A DNA stretch of 64,000 bases from Powellomyces hirtus (Eukaryota > Chytridiomycota > Chytridiomycetes > Spizellomycetales > Powellomycetaceae). Location of the stretch: positions 62,001 to 126,000 of the forward strand of contig JAHLKG010000031.1 in the NCBI GenBank assembly GCA_025526995.1. Reading direction: 5' to 3'. The position numbers and the translations under genes are program-made. The stretch's first letter is position 1. Each line of letters opens with the position of its first letter. This document shows positions 35,452-51,200 of this stretch, piece after piece. Below the pieces are notes generated by a model that was not told the origin of the DNA, ran no database searches, and saw nothing but the letters and a program-made list of their open reading frames with translations.

Positions 35452-36970
35452 TCATTCTTGCAACTTCAAGCCAGGAGCTTGGAGGAAATGCCGTTGCATT
35501 TGCTTCCGGCGTTCTACCAATGCGTGTCCTCGTTTATCGAGTTTCATTTTGTGTGCGTCAAGTTCCGACAACACTTGTTGTCGGTATTCTTGATGTTTTC
35601 TGAGAGATCCAAAAGGACCAATTAGCTATTTTTCAGCAATTACAGAGAATACTTTGAGAGGTTCGGGCATCATACTCAGTTGATTGCCGAATGATTTCCA
35701 GACGTTTCACCATGTGGGTTGTGAGCTCTGGAAGAAAGTTAAACGTCGCACAGCTACGATGGCATTAGTCTTGTAGACTGTCTACCTGCCAGCCTGTTTT
35801 GGATTTGATCCGCTGTCCAATTTGCGTAGGGGTCTTCATTAGTCGCATGTGTATCTTCATTAGTCGCGCGGGCATCTTCGGTTTCGTATTCGGACATTTT
35901 CAGTGCCATATCATCCTCATAGCGAGGGCGGATCTGTGTTTACGGTCAGAAAATTATGACATATTTCCTATTGGCCAAATCTGTTGGCTATACCGCATCG
36001 TCACTCATCCTTTGATTGTCGAATTCCGCAGGAGGGTAGGACTGTCTATATTCGTCCGATTCGCAGGTGTTTCTGAACCCCTGTTGACTAACAGCCGAAG
36101 TCGAGCAACCAAGGACAGATGAGGGCACGTGGCCAATTCCCATCTGACGCTCAGGCGTCGCCGTATTTACGTCTTCAGACATTTCGGAAAACGGAACTGA
36201 CCCGGGAGCTGGAAGTGGTGATCACGAAAAAGTTGGTAAGAACAACTATGCAGTCGATGCATTAATGCAGACCTCGTCCGCGGGCCTCCTCAAGGTTCTG
36301 CTGATTCTGTAACTGCTTCTCAGCGATTGGGGTGGATGATCCGGGAGGGCGGAAAAAGGGTCGAGCCCTAGTAAAGTCACTATTTGCGAATGCGTCCATA
36401 CTACCCTGCAAGTGTGTAGCGAGCAACACCGCAAGATTGTTTGATCAACATGTTTCCAAGATGACAGCAGGTCAGAACCGGTTGAACCTGTCACATGTTT
36501 GCAGATGGATGGAAACTTACGCGATTGGTGGAGGCGTTGTGGCCGTCGCTTGCGCTCCCTTCCATGTTATTTCCATTATCCATAAACGAACGCTTTTCAA
36601 AGCGACTTCTTTTTGCAAGATTTCCGGTACGACTTGCGTCATCGGAAGAGAAAGAATCTTGTTCGTTGTTGCTCCCACGCTTCCTGGGAAGAGAGAGTGG
36701 TGTGGCAAAACCGTGGCTCGCACTGCTTGAAGTGCAGGCCAATTCACCCCTGAACGGCTCAGGTGTAGCAAAACGAATGTTGGGCCCATTTTCACGAACT
36801 TCAAGAGATCTGTTCTCGCTGCTGCTGTTTTGATACAAGGGTCGAGTGTCAGCCGTGGTTGGAGATGCTAGACGGGCCTGGGGCAGCAGCAAGGGCTTGG
36901 CTGTGATTTTCGTGACGAGAGATTTTGGAGTATCGAGCGCCTTCGCGGCAGTAGAGGATCCCTGGGACAT
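35452..36970 (-). CDS. Protein of unknown function with basic N-terminal region and C-terminal helix
   Basis: Not recognised. Six exons (36521-36970, 36273-36405, 35994-36208, 35786-35933, 35653-35727, 35452-35588) give 385 aa. Most is polar and disordered: Ser/Lys-rich with PLSLPRKRG and LAKRSRFEKRS, which could be nuclear localisation signals. A short charged region follows (DPYANWTADQIQNRL), then a helical end (HMVKRLEIIRQST and LSELDAHKMKLDKRGHAL). The start at 36970 is the first ATG; the frame is open upstream to the CCDC39 end without an ATG, so an upstream exon is possible. The last intron needs the acceptor AAG at 35589 instead of the more usual CAG ten bases earlier; the CAG reading gives a shorter C-terminus. 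Confidence 0.6.
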
Positions 36971-37225
36971 CTTAACTTGCGCTTTGTTTTGCTGCAATCG
37001 CTGATTGTTCTTCACCTTCCGTGACTTCAACTTCGCCTTCAACTTTCGAAATGGGGAATTGCGTGGGAACAAGCTCTCTGGGAGGGACGCGTCTTGACGT
37101 GGTTGTGGCGCAGTTGAGCGAGTCTCCGCTTGCGTTCCAATCTCCAATGTTAAGCAAAGGTCTAAACAAGTACAAATTGAGAAAAATAAAGAACATTATA
37201 CACTGAAATGGGACGGCTGAATAGT

Positions 37226-40200
37226 TTATCTGCCAGACACAGAGTTTGCAGCGCTGGACCGCCTTGACGCTGGCCCACTCCCGGCACCACCATTTCCATA
37301 CGAGCTAACACTGCTCGCGGAACCCGACCGAGCTGGACCGCGCACCCTTCCTGCACCCGTAATGGGTGTTCGTGAAGCGGCACCTGTTGATGAATGGGCA
37401 CTTGCTGTTGGTGTATGTCGTGATGGGAGTGCTGGGAGTCCTGCTGGCAGTCCTGACTTCGGGTCAACTGATGGGAGCGTTATGGAGGCTGCAAAAAAAG
37501 GTATTAGTGAAGCCACGGGCCAGACTAATTACGCCATGTAAGCAGTCAACCATTTACCATTGATGTTCGTGGTTGACAGCCGCGTCGGGGTGTTCCGTCC
37601 CGGCAATCCCACACCAGCAGGCCGGATGCTTAATGATGTCCTCGGAGATGTGGACTGTAAATGACTACTACCCGGCCCACTACCTCGCCGACCGGCGGAC
37701 CCTGATGCTAGTGCGCTGTTGGATGTGGTTGATGCTGCGCTCTCGCTTCCGGCATCTGAGAACATGGAAGAACGAGACTCGGATCGAGATGGCACGCGGG
37801 ACACGATTCGGGAAGGTGGTTGAACGCCATTCTATAGCGGCAATGCCGCATTAATACTTGGCAGTGCTGTTGCTACTGCTCAACGCTTAGACGTACCTCT
37901 TGCAACAGCTCGCCCACTCGTCCTGCGATTTCAGGCGTCTGCTCAACCACCTTGCCCAAATGCTCCAGCGCCAAGTTACCCATCTCCTTTAGCTCCCGGA
38001 CCTTAAAATCTGCCTCCTCACCGGCAGCGTTCTCACCACCTCTTACTTTCCTCAACTCCTTTGCAGCCCTGCTCACTGTTTTCTGGGCACGCTCGCGTTT
38101 CGCCTCCTGGCTTGTCAAATCCTTTTGCAGAGATGCTAGTTTTGCTTCAAGCGTTGATACAGCTTGCAGACGTGACGATTCGGCGGAGGTCAGTGTTAGG
38201 AGATGCTTTTCGGACGTCATAAGGTCGGACTGGAGGTCTTGGATTTCGAGACGCTTGCTTTTGTATCGTTCCATAGCGTGTCGATATTGCTGCGAATCAC
38301 AATGCAAGATTTGTTGAGATCTTTTCGGAAGTATATTTATCAACCAAAAGCGTCTTCATACCTGCTCGAGCATCTCACGGTGCTGGATATCCTTACTGTT
38401 GAGCTCCGCTTTGTATAAACTTTCGTTCAAAGACAAATCCGGTATCAGTAAAGCCTCTCGCGGCGCAGAACGGCAAGAGCACATCCACACAGCTAATTGA
38501 CTCACTTCATCCGGTACTCTTCATTCCGATCATTCATCATTTTCAAAGTGTTTTCAAGGGCCTTAATCTCCTTCTCTGCTTTCCGAATCTGTGCATCCAG
38601 CTCATCACCCTCCCTCTGCAACTCCTCCCTATGTTGCGCCGCCCTGATCACATAGTATGCCTGTGAATGTTCTTCCTCTGGACCTCCATCACCGCCATCT
38701 GCGCCATCATGGTTGCTGCCAGCAAAACTCGTCATCACGATCTCGTAGCGTCGCTTAAGCTTCTCGACTTTGCTCACGCGGTCGCGAAGCTCGGCGCACG
38801 CAGAGTAGCGCTCTTCTTCGGCGGATTTTTGTTGCAGGCGCAGCATGTCCTTGTGGATCTCGATTTCCTTAGTGCGCTCTTCGAGGGCGAGTTGCAGGTG
38901 CACCTGCCGTGTTTCTAAGCTGAATACCTGCGCACAAATGGGTGAACATAAAGCTCAGTACAGGGCATCCATACATCTAACAACACTCTCTTTTCTCAGT
39001 ATCCATACCTCGTCCGCCCGTGCATTCAAAAACCCTCGCAGTTTTCGTAACTCCAGCCTCAAGATATTCTCCTCAACCATCAGATCCTCCTTCTCTCTTA
39101 TCTTCTGGACAAGCTGTTTCGATGCGCTGTCGTTATGCAGCGTTAACTCATCAATATTGTTCTTCACTCCCGCTTTATCCTTCTGCAAGATCTCCAGTTT
39201 CCTTTGCGCTGCAACCACATCACCCTGCGACTTCTTCAATTGCGCGTTCAGCAGTCCCCATTTATGTGTGGTCGCTTCCAGCTGGACGTTTAGATCCTCA
39301 ATACGTTTCATGAGCATCTCTTTTTCTTCATCAGTGCGCTCGCCCTGTGCGCGGCGGAGCTTGCGTTCGAGTTGCTGGATTTGAAATTCTTGCGCGTAGA
39401 GCATAGCTTGTTGTTTGAGGGCTTCTTGATCTAGTCTATGGACTTTGCTTTTCAGGTTCCGGAGGGCAGCCTCGCCTCCTGCAATTTCCGCCCCCATGTC
39501 CTTCTCGTCTTGCTTCAAGCGGAACACTTCCTGGTTCCGTTTAAACTCTACGAAACGAAAAGGAAAATATAAAAAGAGTCAGTCATGACATTTGGATGTG
39601 CGTCCACAGGAGTTTTATTACGATACGTACGGGACTCTCTCAACACCTTCAATTCCCGATCAAGGTCCCTGCTCATGTTCTCCTCCTGCTTCAGAATCTC
39701 TTGGAGCTATCAATCAAATCTGGTCAGCATTGACATCAATCTCGGCTTTTTGTTGGCAAACTTCGGTGTACCTCCTGCGCCTTCTGTTCCATTGTCATGG
39801 TTTTGTCAGTGATCATGGCCAACCGTTTCTTCATTTCCTCGGTGTTCTGCTTTTCCCGGTCCAATTTCTCGTGCTTATCTTGCAGGTCATCTTTGAGGTT
39901 TACCACTTCGCCGCGTTTATTGACGAGATCCGTCGCAGCTGTAACAAACCGCGCCATTCAGCAAGGGGAGCAGCGTACGTTGTAAAAGAGCAAGTACGAT
40001 CGTTTTTTGTCGTACTTTTATTCAACGTGTTTCGTAACACGTCCAGCTCATCTTGGAACTGAATCAAGCTCGAACTCGCTTCATTCTGCTCAAATCTGAA
40101 TTTGCTGACAGCACGCTCCGTAAGGCCAATTTTCTTTTCTGTGTCAGCGTTGTTCTCGTTCTGCTGATCCAGAAATCGCTGTTTCTCGTCTATGATTCGT

Positions 40201-41399
40201 TGCTGATTCTTGATCTCTTCCTTCAGTAGGCACGCAATGTGAAGAAAGCTATTAGCTTAGGCATTAGTCGGGAGCTAGCGCGTGAAACATCACACTATTT
40301 TTCGAACTGAAAATCCCTCATGAGATCAATCTTCCTACCTTGGTCTTTTCAAACTCGGCTTGAACAGTGACAATCTCCTGGTCTTTCTTGTGCATCCCTT
40401 CAATTGTGCTTTCCCACTGCTGAATCAAATCCTGACGTTCCTGATGCAGTTGTTTGAAGGCCTCCGTCGTCTTGTCCAGCTCTATTTGCGTCACCTGTGT
40501 TTCTGTGACCTGCGAAAGACTTTCAATGAGACATAACAAACCACCACACTCCCAAATGTAATTTATCACCTCAGCGCTTAGGATGGCCTTCTTCTTATTA
40601 ACCTCCTGCATCAATTTTTCTATGCCCAGACTCAATTCCTTGATCTTCTGATTGTCTTCTTTGGTATATTTAAGCAGCGCCATGTTGTCCTCCTCTTTCT
40701 CGCTCTGCACGCGAAGCCACTCATCCAGCTCTGATTTTTCGAGCTTCAGGTCGGCGCGAATTCCATCGATGCGTTCGTTGCCCCGGTAAATGTTGTTTTG
40801 GATGGTGTTGAGCTGGTATGGAGAAGAGATGCTTCTGGTATTAGCGGTCGTGAACCGGGGCCAAGGGCAGTTTCGTTCTGAGTCATGTACAAAGGCGGGG
40901 TACTTACATGCTCCGTTACTTCAAGGATCTGTTTATCTATGCTTTTGATTTCTAAAGCAAGTCGACCCGCTTCCCGTTCAGCCAGCTGTTTGAAGTGATC
41001 TTCGGTGTCGATTTGGCGGCCCTTGGCATCCGACAAAGCCTAAATAGATAGAGTGGCGCACAACAGCAAGATTCAGACACTCTTGCTACTATTTATCATG
41101 CTTTCTTCATCGCATGGCCACACCTGCGTATGCATCAACTCCTGCTGCACATTCTTCATGTGAGCGGACATGGTTTCTGCTCGTGCCGCATTGTCGTCGT
41201 AAGCCGTTGTCAGGGAGCTGAGCTTCGCTTCAATCTCTTGAATCTAAGAAATGAAAGCCATGCACGACATTAGTTATTGATGAGAATGCTGGCACAATTA
41301 AGACAGCTGCCCCTTTACCTCTTTGCTCAACGCCTTATTCTGTTCATTGGCAAACGGCGGCAACGAATGGACATGGAAATTATCATCACTGCTGAGCAT
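37226..41399 (-). CDS. CCDC39: CCDC39 homologue, axonemal ruler protein
   Basis: With CCDC40 it forms the 96-nm ruler on the axoneme that places inner dynein arms and radial spokes (established in algae and animals). Fourteen exons in order: 41319-41399, 41124-41243, 40908-41039, 40570-40812, 40339-40509, 40016-40220, 39772-39938, 39631-39706, 39009-39547, 38506-38927, 38362-38419, 37897-38289, 37558-37831, 37226-37488; 1047 aa against 941 in human. It is coiled coil throughout. Blocks matching the family include HFKQLAEREAGRLALEI, ERQDLIQQWESTIEGM, MLYAQEFQIQQLERKL and QAYYVIRAAQHREELQREGD, ending in a Ser/Arg-rich tail as in animals. It is head-to-head with a CDKL kinase. CCDC40 is not in the window. 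Confidence 0.93.
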
Positions 41400-44622
<3,223 letters not shown>

Positions 44623-44874
44623 TAAATACATATCTGGGATCGTACTACCGAAGCAAAACAATGCGAGAGAATCGCAAAATTTGAGCCGTATGCCACTCGA
44701 TATCCTGACAAGCACTTCCCACCTCTACCTTCCACTCACTGCTGATCTGCTAGAATCTCTGAACACCGCACAAATTGTCGGAGCACGAGGACATGCGTAT
44801 ATTATCTATCAGTGTCAGCACACATACGCGCATTTAACTACGTCCTTGTTGCATGTCTAAAGAAGATGACGATC

Positions 44875-47800
44875 TCATGCCACTTGCGCTAGGCTATCTG
44901 TACCACCTGATTCTCTTTGTATCGCTGCATTGCTCAGCGTGGTGAATGTCTCCATGTAGCTGGCGCGAACCTCGGGTGATCGCGCATAGGAATTTATCAG
45001 ATTGCTCGATGCTGCATTTCGCGTGAGCCAAATGATCGTCCTTCAAATGATTGCAGAAGCGTCAATACAGGTCATGACCTACCTTCTGCACGAACGTAAA
45101 TGAGCGCGTACGCATTCGCAGTTGAACCAGTGGTATCGGAAAATACTACCGATTCTGACACCTGAATCACATTTAAGCACTCGAAGCAACCGCAGGGCAT
45201 ATCCTCGCATGAGATACAACGTACCTCTGTCACTTGCGAGTCATTGTATTTCAGCCACCTGTTTAGTTCATTATCCCACATGTATGTGTAGTAATGGCCA
45301 AAAGATGCCTCGCCTGTTATGCGCCCAACATTAATGATTCCGCAGCAGTAACATTGACGAATCTCAATCACTCACCCAAATGGACAAAGACAGCATGTAG
45401 TCCATACTTCATATTGCCATCCAAGTTCGCCGATTGCGGTAGACCAATGGAAGACGTGCCGGTATTCATATCGCCCAGCGTAGCTGACAAGTCACCGGTT
45501 GGAGACGGCGGCACGTCTTTCGTCATATACCGATCCAGATAAATGAGTTTGTCGAATTGCATGTAATCGTTTTGTTTGTATGCCGCATGTGCTTCGCGAT
45601 TGTATTTGACGCGCTATCATCCTGACTCTGTCATGAGGTGGGACACAAAATCCTGACGGCAAATGAAAGCTGACGCTCACCCGTATTTGGAACATTACTA
45701 TTGGTGGGATCGTACTTATGGACAGCTGACGTTGTGCTTTGACACCTTCCAGATCAACCTATACAAGTCAGTGTGAGATGCGTCCCTATGAGTATGTAAT
45801 GCCAACGGAATCCTCTACCTGGGTGTCTCCAAAGTATGTATTCAGAGATGAATACAGGTTGTCCGTCACATCAACGATAAGGTGACTGAACTCCTCCTCT
45901 TTGTGACTATGATGCAGCTTGCCTGCCTGATCGGTGTAAGTGAGGCTTTGCTTTGTTTTCCCGAAAAACAGTCTGGAGAATGTTGTCAGATGACATTGCA
46001 TCGGCAAATGCAGGAGTATAACATACTGTTTGACCATGTCTACACGCGTTTTGTCGTCGGGCGCAACGGACGTGAATCCAACTTCGAGCAAGTCCATGAT
46101 GTTATCCATCGATTCTGCATTGTAACTTCAGTTCTGGAAAGTAATTTCGATGATTCTGCGATTACTTCGTACCACCAATGTCCTGCTGTTGTCCAAACAG
46201 ATTCTCACTGTTCAGAACAATCTCTGCTAGCTTCTTGGACGGCGTGATGCTACGCTTGTCCGTCCAGATTAATGATGCAAAAAGGGTCCGGAGCTGTTGA
46301 ATGACTAATTACAAGGATGTCAGACTATCGGAGCCGTTGCCACGAACAGATTTGCGACGCACACTCATGAGATCTCGCCACGCGGGAAAGCTTCTCAGTC
46401 GAGCCGCTGAGAGACGATTCAATCGGTGACGACTTGTCTATGTCCATCACGTCTTCCATCGAGACAGCTGGTCCCAAAGGTTCAGGCGGCACGAAACTGA
46501 AAACTGCATCGCGCAGCTCGCGGATGGTGAAATACAACTAAGAGACCTCTGAGTTAGTTCGAGAGTAATACAGCCTCGATTTTGCAAGTAGCTGTACCTG
46601 CAAAAGCGAGTTCAGATAACATGTGTTTCCGATGTTCTCCAACCCGGCCGGCCTGATGTCGAGCAGAGTCAATAAGCGTCAGAAATAATGAACCAGTCCC
46701 CGCTCAATCGCCATGGCGCTTACAGGTCTTTCTGATCCATGTCCATCGAATCAAACTTCGCCGCCTCGCTCCCCGCCATGTCATAAATCTCTCCTGTCTC
46801 CAGGGAATGTAGAAGGACGGAACTGTCGCGGCTGACCGCGATGACGCGCAGAGCCTCTTTCAGTTCTGCTTCCATCTGTGGTCTTTCCGTGACTGAACTT
46901 GTGAAGACACTCATGATCATGTCGTCGGAAGTATTTGCAGTAACTCCCATCCCCAAAGTTGCGTACGCTCCCTCCACTTCAGCAGCGAAGGGTATTCCCT
47001 TCGATTTCTCAATTGCAACAAATTCTTGCAAATCATTGCTACTTCTCAGCAGCGCGATCTGAGATACTGCTTCCAAGTAGCTTGGCAGTCCTAACGGGTC
47101 TTCTTTGGCAAGCACTCCAAAAACCCAACGGACGTTGGGGTCGCTCGCATCTCTCGTGACACCCAACGCTTCAAATATCTTTGATTGGCTTTCTGTTACC
47201 ATCGATTTGGCGTAGGCTACCATGTCGGAGCCCATATCACCAAACACTTTTGCATCCAGAAATTCGCAAAGCAACGGAACAGCACTGACAAAATTGGGCC
47301 AGGTGTCAGCATCGCCCGGCGCTCCTTCCTTGTTCCATCGTTGAAACTGCACCTCCTGCAGTGCATACGCGATCTTTGATAAATGCACTGGGTCAGTCGG
47401 GACGAAAAAGCCCCGATTCGAATCAAATAGATAACCCAGCTCGGTGAAAATGTACCGGCTGTGATCATCCAGCCCAATCCATCTCGCAAAGTTTGCATTG
47501 GTCGCGTTGACCTTCTTTCGCTCTCTGGTCATGTCAGTCAGGTAGGCGGCCCAGATCCGAAGCGCGTTCCGCTGGTGCTGGGTTTCTTTGGAGGAGTAGT
47601 GTTTAATCGAGGCCAAGTGGATCACTGGAAGCCGCATGGTGAATTGAATTTCTCTATGACATTGTGTGCAGTCGGCAGTGTAGTCCTTGTCGAACTCTCG
47701 TCCCTTTTCCATTTTGGTGGTCTCCACAACGTGGAAGTAGTGAAAGGGAGCTCCGTCAATGATACACTTTCCTGATACTGCATATGGATCCAGTGGTGAC

Positions 47801-47976
47801 GGCTTCACCTCCAAGTGAACGAAGCATGTTTTGCATATGTAGAGGTCGCCGACGTCATCCGGCCGAAAGAAGTGGTGAAAGGTGCAGGAGGACGACAAGT
47901 CGGAGGTCGACAGGAAGGCGTATAGCTGACTAGAGGACAGGAATTTGCCCTTGGGCCTCTGTTTTGGAACGCTCAT
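44875..47976 (-). CDS. UBP2: Ubiquitin C-terminal hydrolase, UBP2-like
   Basis: USP-family cysteine protease that removes ubiquitin; yeast Ubp2 prefers Lys63 chains and works with Rsp5. Eleven exons in order: 46724-47976, 46598-46652, 46363-46537, 46173-46304, 46027-46114, 45819-45972, 45681-45758, 45376-45613, 45225-45313, 45083-45161, 44875-45011; 825 aa. The first 417 residues have a Cys-rich part (CKTCFVHLEV, CTQCHREIQF). The Cys box is PAGLENIGNTCYLNSLLQ with C429, and the Q box QQQDIGESMDNI follows. The His box is GEASFGHYYTYMWDNELNRW with H731. Exon 3 ends at GAG-T before GTGCGT, which restores SHEFIQQLRTLF. At 825 aa it is shorter than yeast Ubp2 (about 1270); USP25/28 are the animal counterparts. 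Confidence 0.85.
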
Positions 47977-48265
47977 TATTCAGGGCCAGGTGTTGAGTAA
48001 CGCCGTATGAAATTCTTAGGAATTTAGACACCGTTTGTCATGATAGACAGCGTGAGGTGAGCGTTGACAGTGCTTGCCTGACTAAGCGAGCTAGACGTCC
48101 GGTGTGGCTTGGCTGATGACTGTCCGAACGAAGATGCGCTGTCCTATCTTCTCCCTTTCCGATATAGATATTAGGCCCTTCCCCACCCATATTTCGTAAA
48201 CGGGTTTTTTTCCCAAAAGAAACGGGCTTGGTGAAAGCGGACAATTATTCTAGACAATACGAAAC

Positions 48266-51200
48266 ATGGTTCAAGTGACGCCTGCGAAACGAAAGGAGGG
48301 GGGCGGGCTGGTAATCGACCGGAATGAGTCGTTGACGTTCACACCGTCGGTCCCAAACCCGATAACGGTGCCTCCGTCACTGAAGGTAATGTCCAAAGCT
48401 TGCCAAACTCAGAAAGATAGACAACTGGCTTAAGGTCTTCCATCACATCTAAAGAAACGGAAAAGCACGTTGGCGGCGGTCAAGGAGGATACTCCGTCAT
48501 TCGAAGAACAACTGGAGAAACTTTCCCAGAGCACTGCAAAAGTGGAAAACCCAGAAGACCTGTGGAAACGGCCGGCTCTTAGCCCTCTGGACCCTAGTGT
48601 AGACGCCATTGGTTAGATACTATGCAGGACAAACTTCATCGCAACGTGGGAAAGCAGCTGACGCCTTGACAGTGTTCCAACAGATTGATGTGGATGATGT
48701 GGTACAAGCATACCCAGACACGCTAGCGAATCCGCATAGCATTCAGGAAGCGTCCACTGTGCGCATGTTTGGTTGCACGATGGTAAGGCGCATCGCGGCA
48801 GTCGGTTCCTTTCTCAAAATGGGACCTGATCAATTGCATCGACTAGGAGGGACACAGCGTAACATGTCACGTCCATGGCTTTCTGCCATATTTGTACGTG
48901 CCAGCGCCAGTAAACTTTCAACCACAACATAAAGAAGTACTGCATAGAGCCCTCAATGTGAGCATCTAGCGAGTGTTGCAACTTGATATGACTTTGCTGA
49001 CATATCAAGTAGGATTGGTTTGGAGCCAATCGTAACAATCGGAACGTACCGGTGGTGGATATTGAAATGGTCCTCAAGAGCAGCATTTTCGGATACCATG
49101 GCAAGAAGAAAGCGTTGTTCCTGCGAATCACGTTCCGGCTGCAATCGCAGATATCAGCAGCAAAACGAGCGTTCACTCAAGGCATCGAGGTACCGGGATT
49201 TGGCAAAGTTGCATGTGATACATATGAGAGCAACATCCCATACCCGCTGAGATTCATGATTGATACCAAGGTACGTGTCAGATTAGGATCAAAAAATTTA
49301 TAGCACCTCTAATCAGCTTTGTAACGCACAGATTCAAGGCGCCAGTTGGGTGGAACTGCCTCCGAGTTCCTACCAGATTCGGACCGACAACGCTATATCA
49401 AGCTCGCAGATCGAGATAGATGTTCAGTAATGCGCATCAGATCATTGTTACCACAGGGACTTTGCTAATATAGGCGTCTCTCACAGTTATTCTGACATCA
49501 TGGCCCATCAACCTGAAGGGGAATGGCAGAAGATCGCCCCGCTGCGAATTTTGAGCTTTGATATCGAATGTGCGGGGAGGAAAGGTGTCTTCCCGGAAGC
49601 ACAAGTAGATCCAGTCATCCAGATTGCGAACATGGTCACCATTCAAGGTGCGGGAGAGCACAATGCATATCATCCACGCTGCACAGGTTTAATCATTGAT
49701 CTATCATTGCAGGTGAAAGCCGTCCGTTCATTCGGAATGTGCTGACATTAAAGAATTGTGCAAACATCGTCGGCACACATACCATGTCTTTCGATGACGA
49801 ACGCGATTTGTTGAGGAAATGGAGCGAATTTGTCGTTGCGGTACGTTGCTAAATGCATTCTGCTCATAAATGTCATGGTGTTCATACTCGTGCGTTCAAA
49901 GATGGATCCAGACCTCATCATTGGATATAACATCAACGGATTCGATTTCCCCTATCTTCTTGATCGAGCCGCAGCACTCAAAGTGAATGACTTTCCTTAC
50001 CTGGGCCGCATCAAAAGTTCGTTGCGAATTGCAAAGGCCCATCTGTTCTCGACGCATAGCTAACCAGTCAACCCGCATCATAGTGTCAAGGACAAATGCC
50101 AAAGACAGTCGTTTCTCGTCAAAGGGACTGGGCACACGCGATACTAAGACAATCAATCTGGAAGGAAGACTGCAGATGGACGTGCTACAAGTCATGCAAC
50201 GCGATTACAAGCTGAGATCATATACGCTGAACTCTGTCTGTGCGCACTTTCTCAACGAGCAGAAAGAAGACGTGCACTACTCCATCATTTCGGACCTCCA
50301 AAACGGAAATGATGAAACACGACGACGCCTTGCTATCTATTGTCTGAAGGTACTTATCCAACTCTCTTAGTGCAAGCATTGCGGATGTTCTCATATGTGT
50401 TGTGTAGGATGCATACCTCCCACAGAGACTCATCGACAAACTGATGTGTGTCATCAACTACATGGAAATGGCCAGAGTCACGGGGGTGCCGTTCAACTAT
50501 CTTCTAACAAGAGGGCAGCAGATTAAAGTGGTGTCGCAGCTATATCGGAAAGCCAAAACCGAAGATCTGCTCATCCCTGCAAAGGATGCAGAAGGATCAG
50601 ACGATGTCCAGTACGAGGGTGCCACGGTCATTGAACCAGAGAAGGGATTCTACGAGCAACCCATCGCCACATTGGATTTCACGTCCCTGTATCCGTCGAT
50701 CATGATGGCCCACAACCTCTGCTACTCTACCCACCTGGAGACTTTGAAAGATGCGGAACGTCACGGTCTTGTTCGGGATAAGGATTATAAAGTCACCCCA
50801 GACAATGGTATGCTTGCTATGGTGATTTGCATGCGGAATTATGGTTAACCCTTTTGTTGTACACAGCGTTCTTTGTCAAACCATCGGTGCGGAAGGGCAT
50901 CTTGCCGACAATTCTGGAAGATTTGCTGGCAGCCCGAAAACGTGCAAAGAATGACCTCAAGAAGGAAACTGACCCCTTCAAGCGCGCTGTCCTTGATGGG
51001 CGACAGTTGGCTTTGAAGGTGCATGAATGGAGCTGATGTCGTTTTTAAACAAAAAAACATGATCGGGACTGACGCAAATCCTTTTTGCATAGGTCAGTGC
51101 AAACTCAGTCTACGGGTTCACTGGGGCCACTATCGGCAAACTTCCGCTGCTGGCGATCTCCTCCAGCGTCACCGCCTACGGACGCGAAATGATTGAGCTG

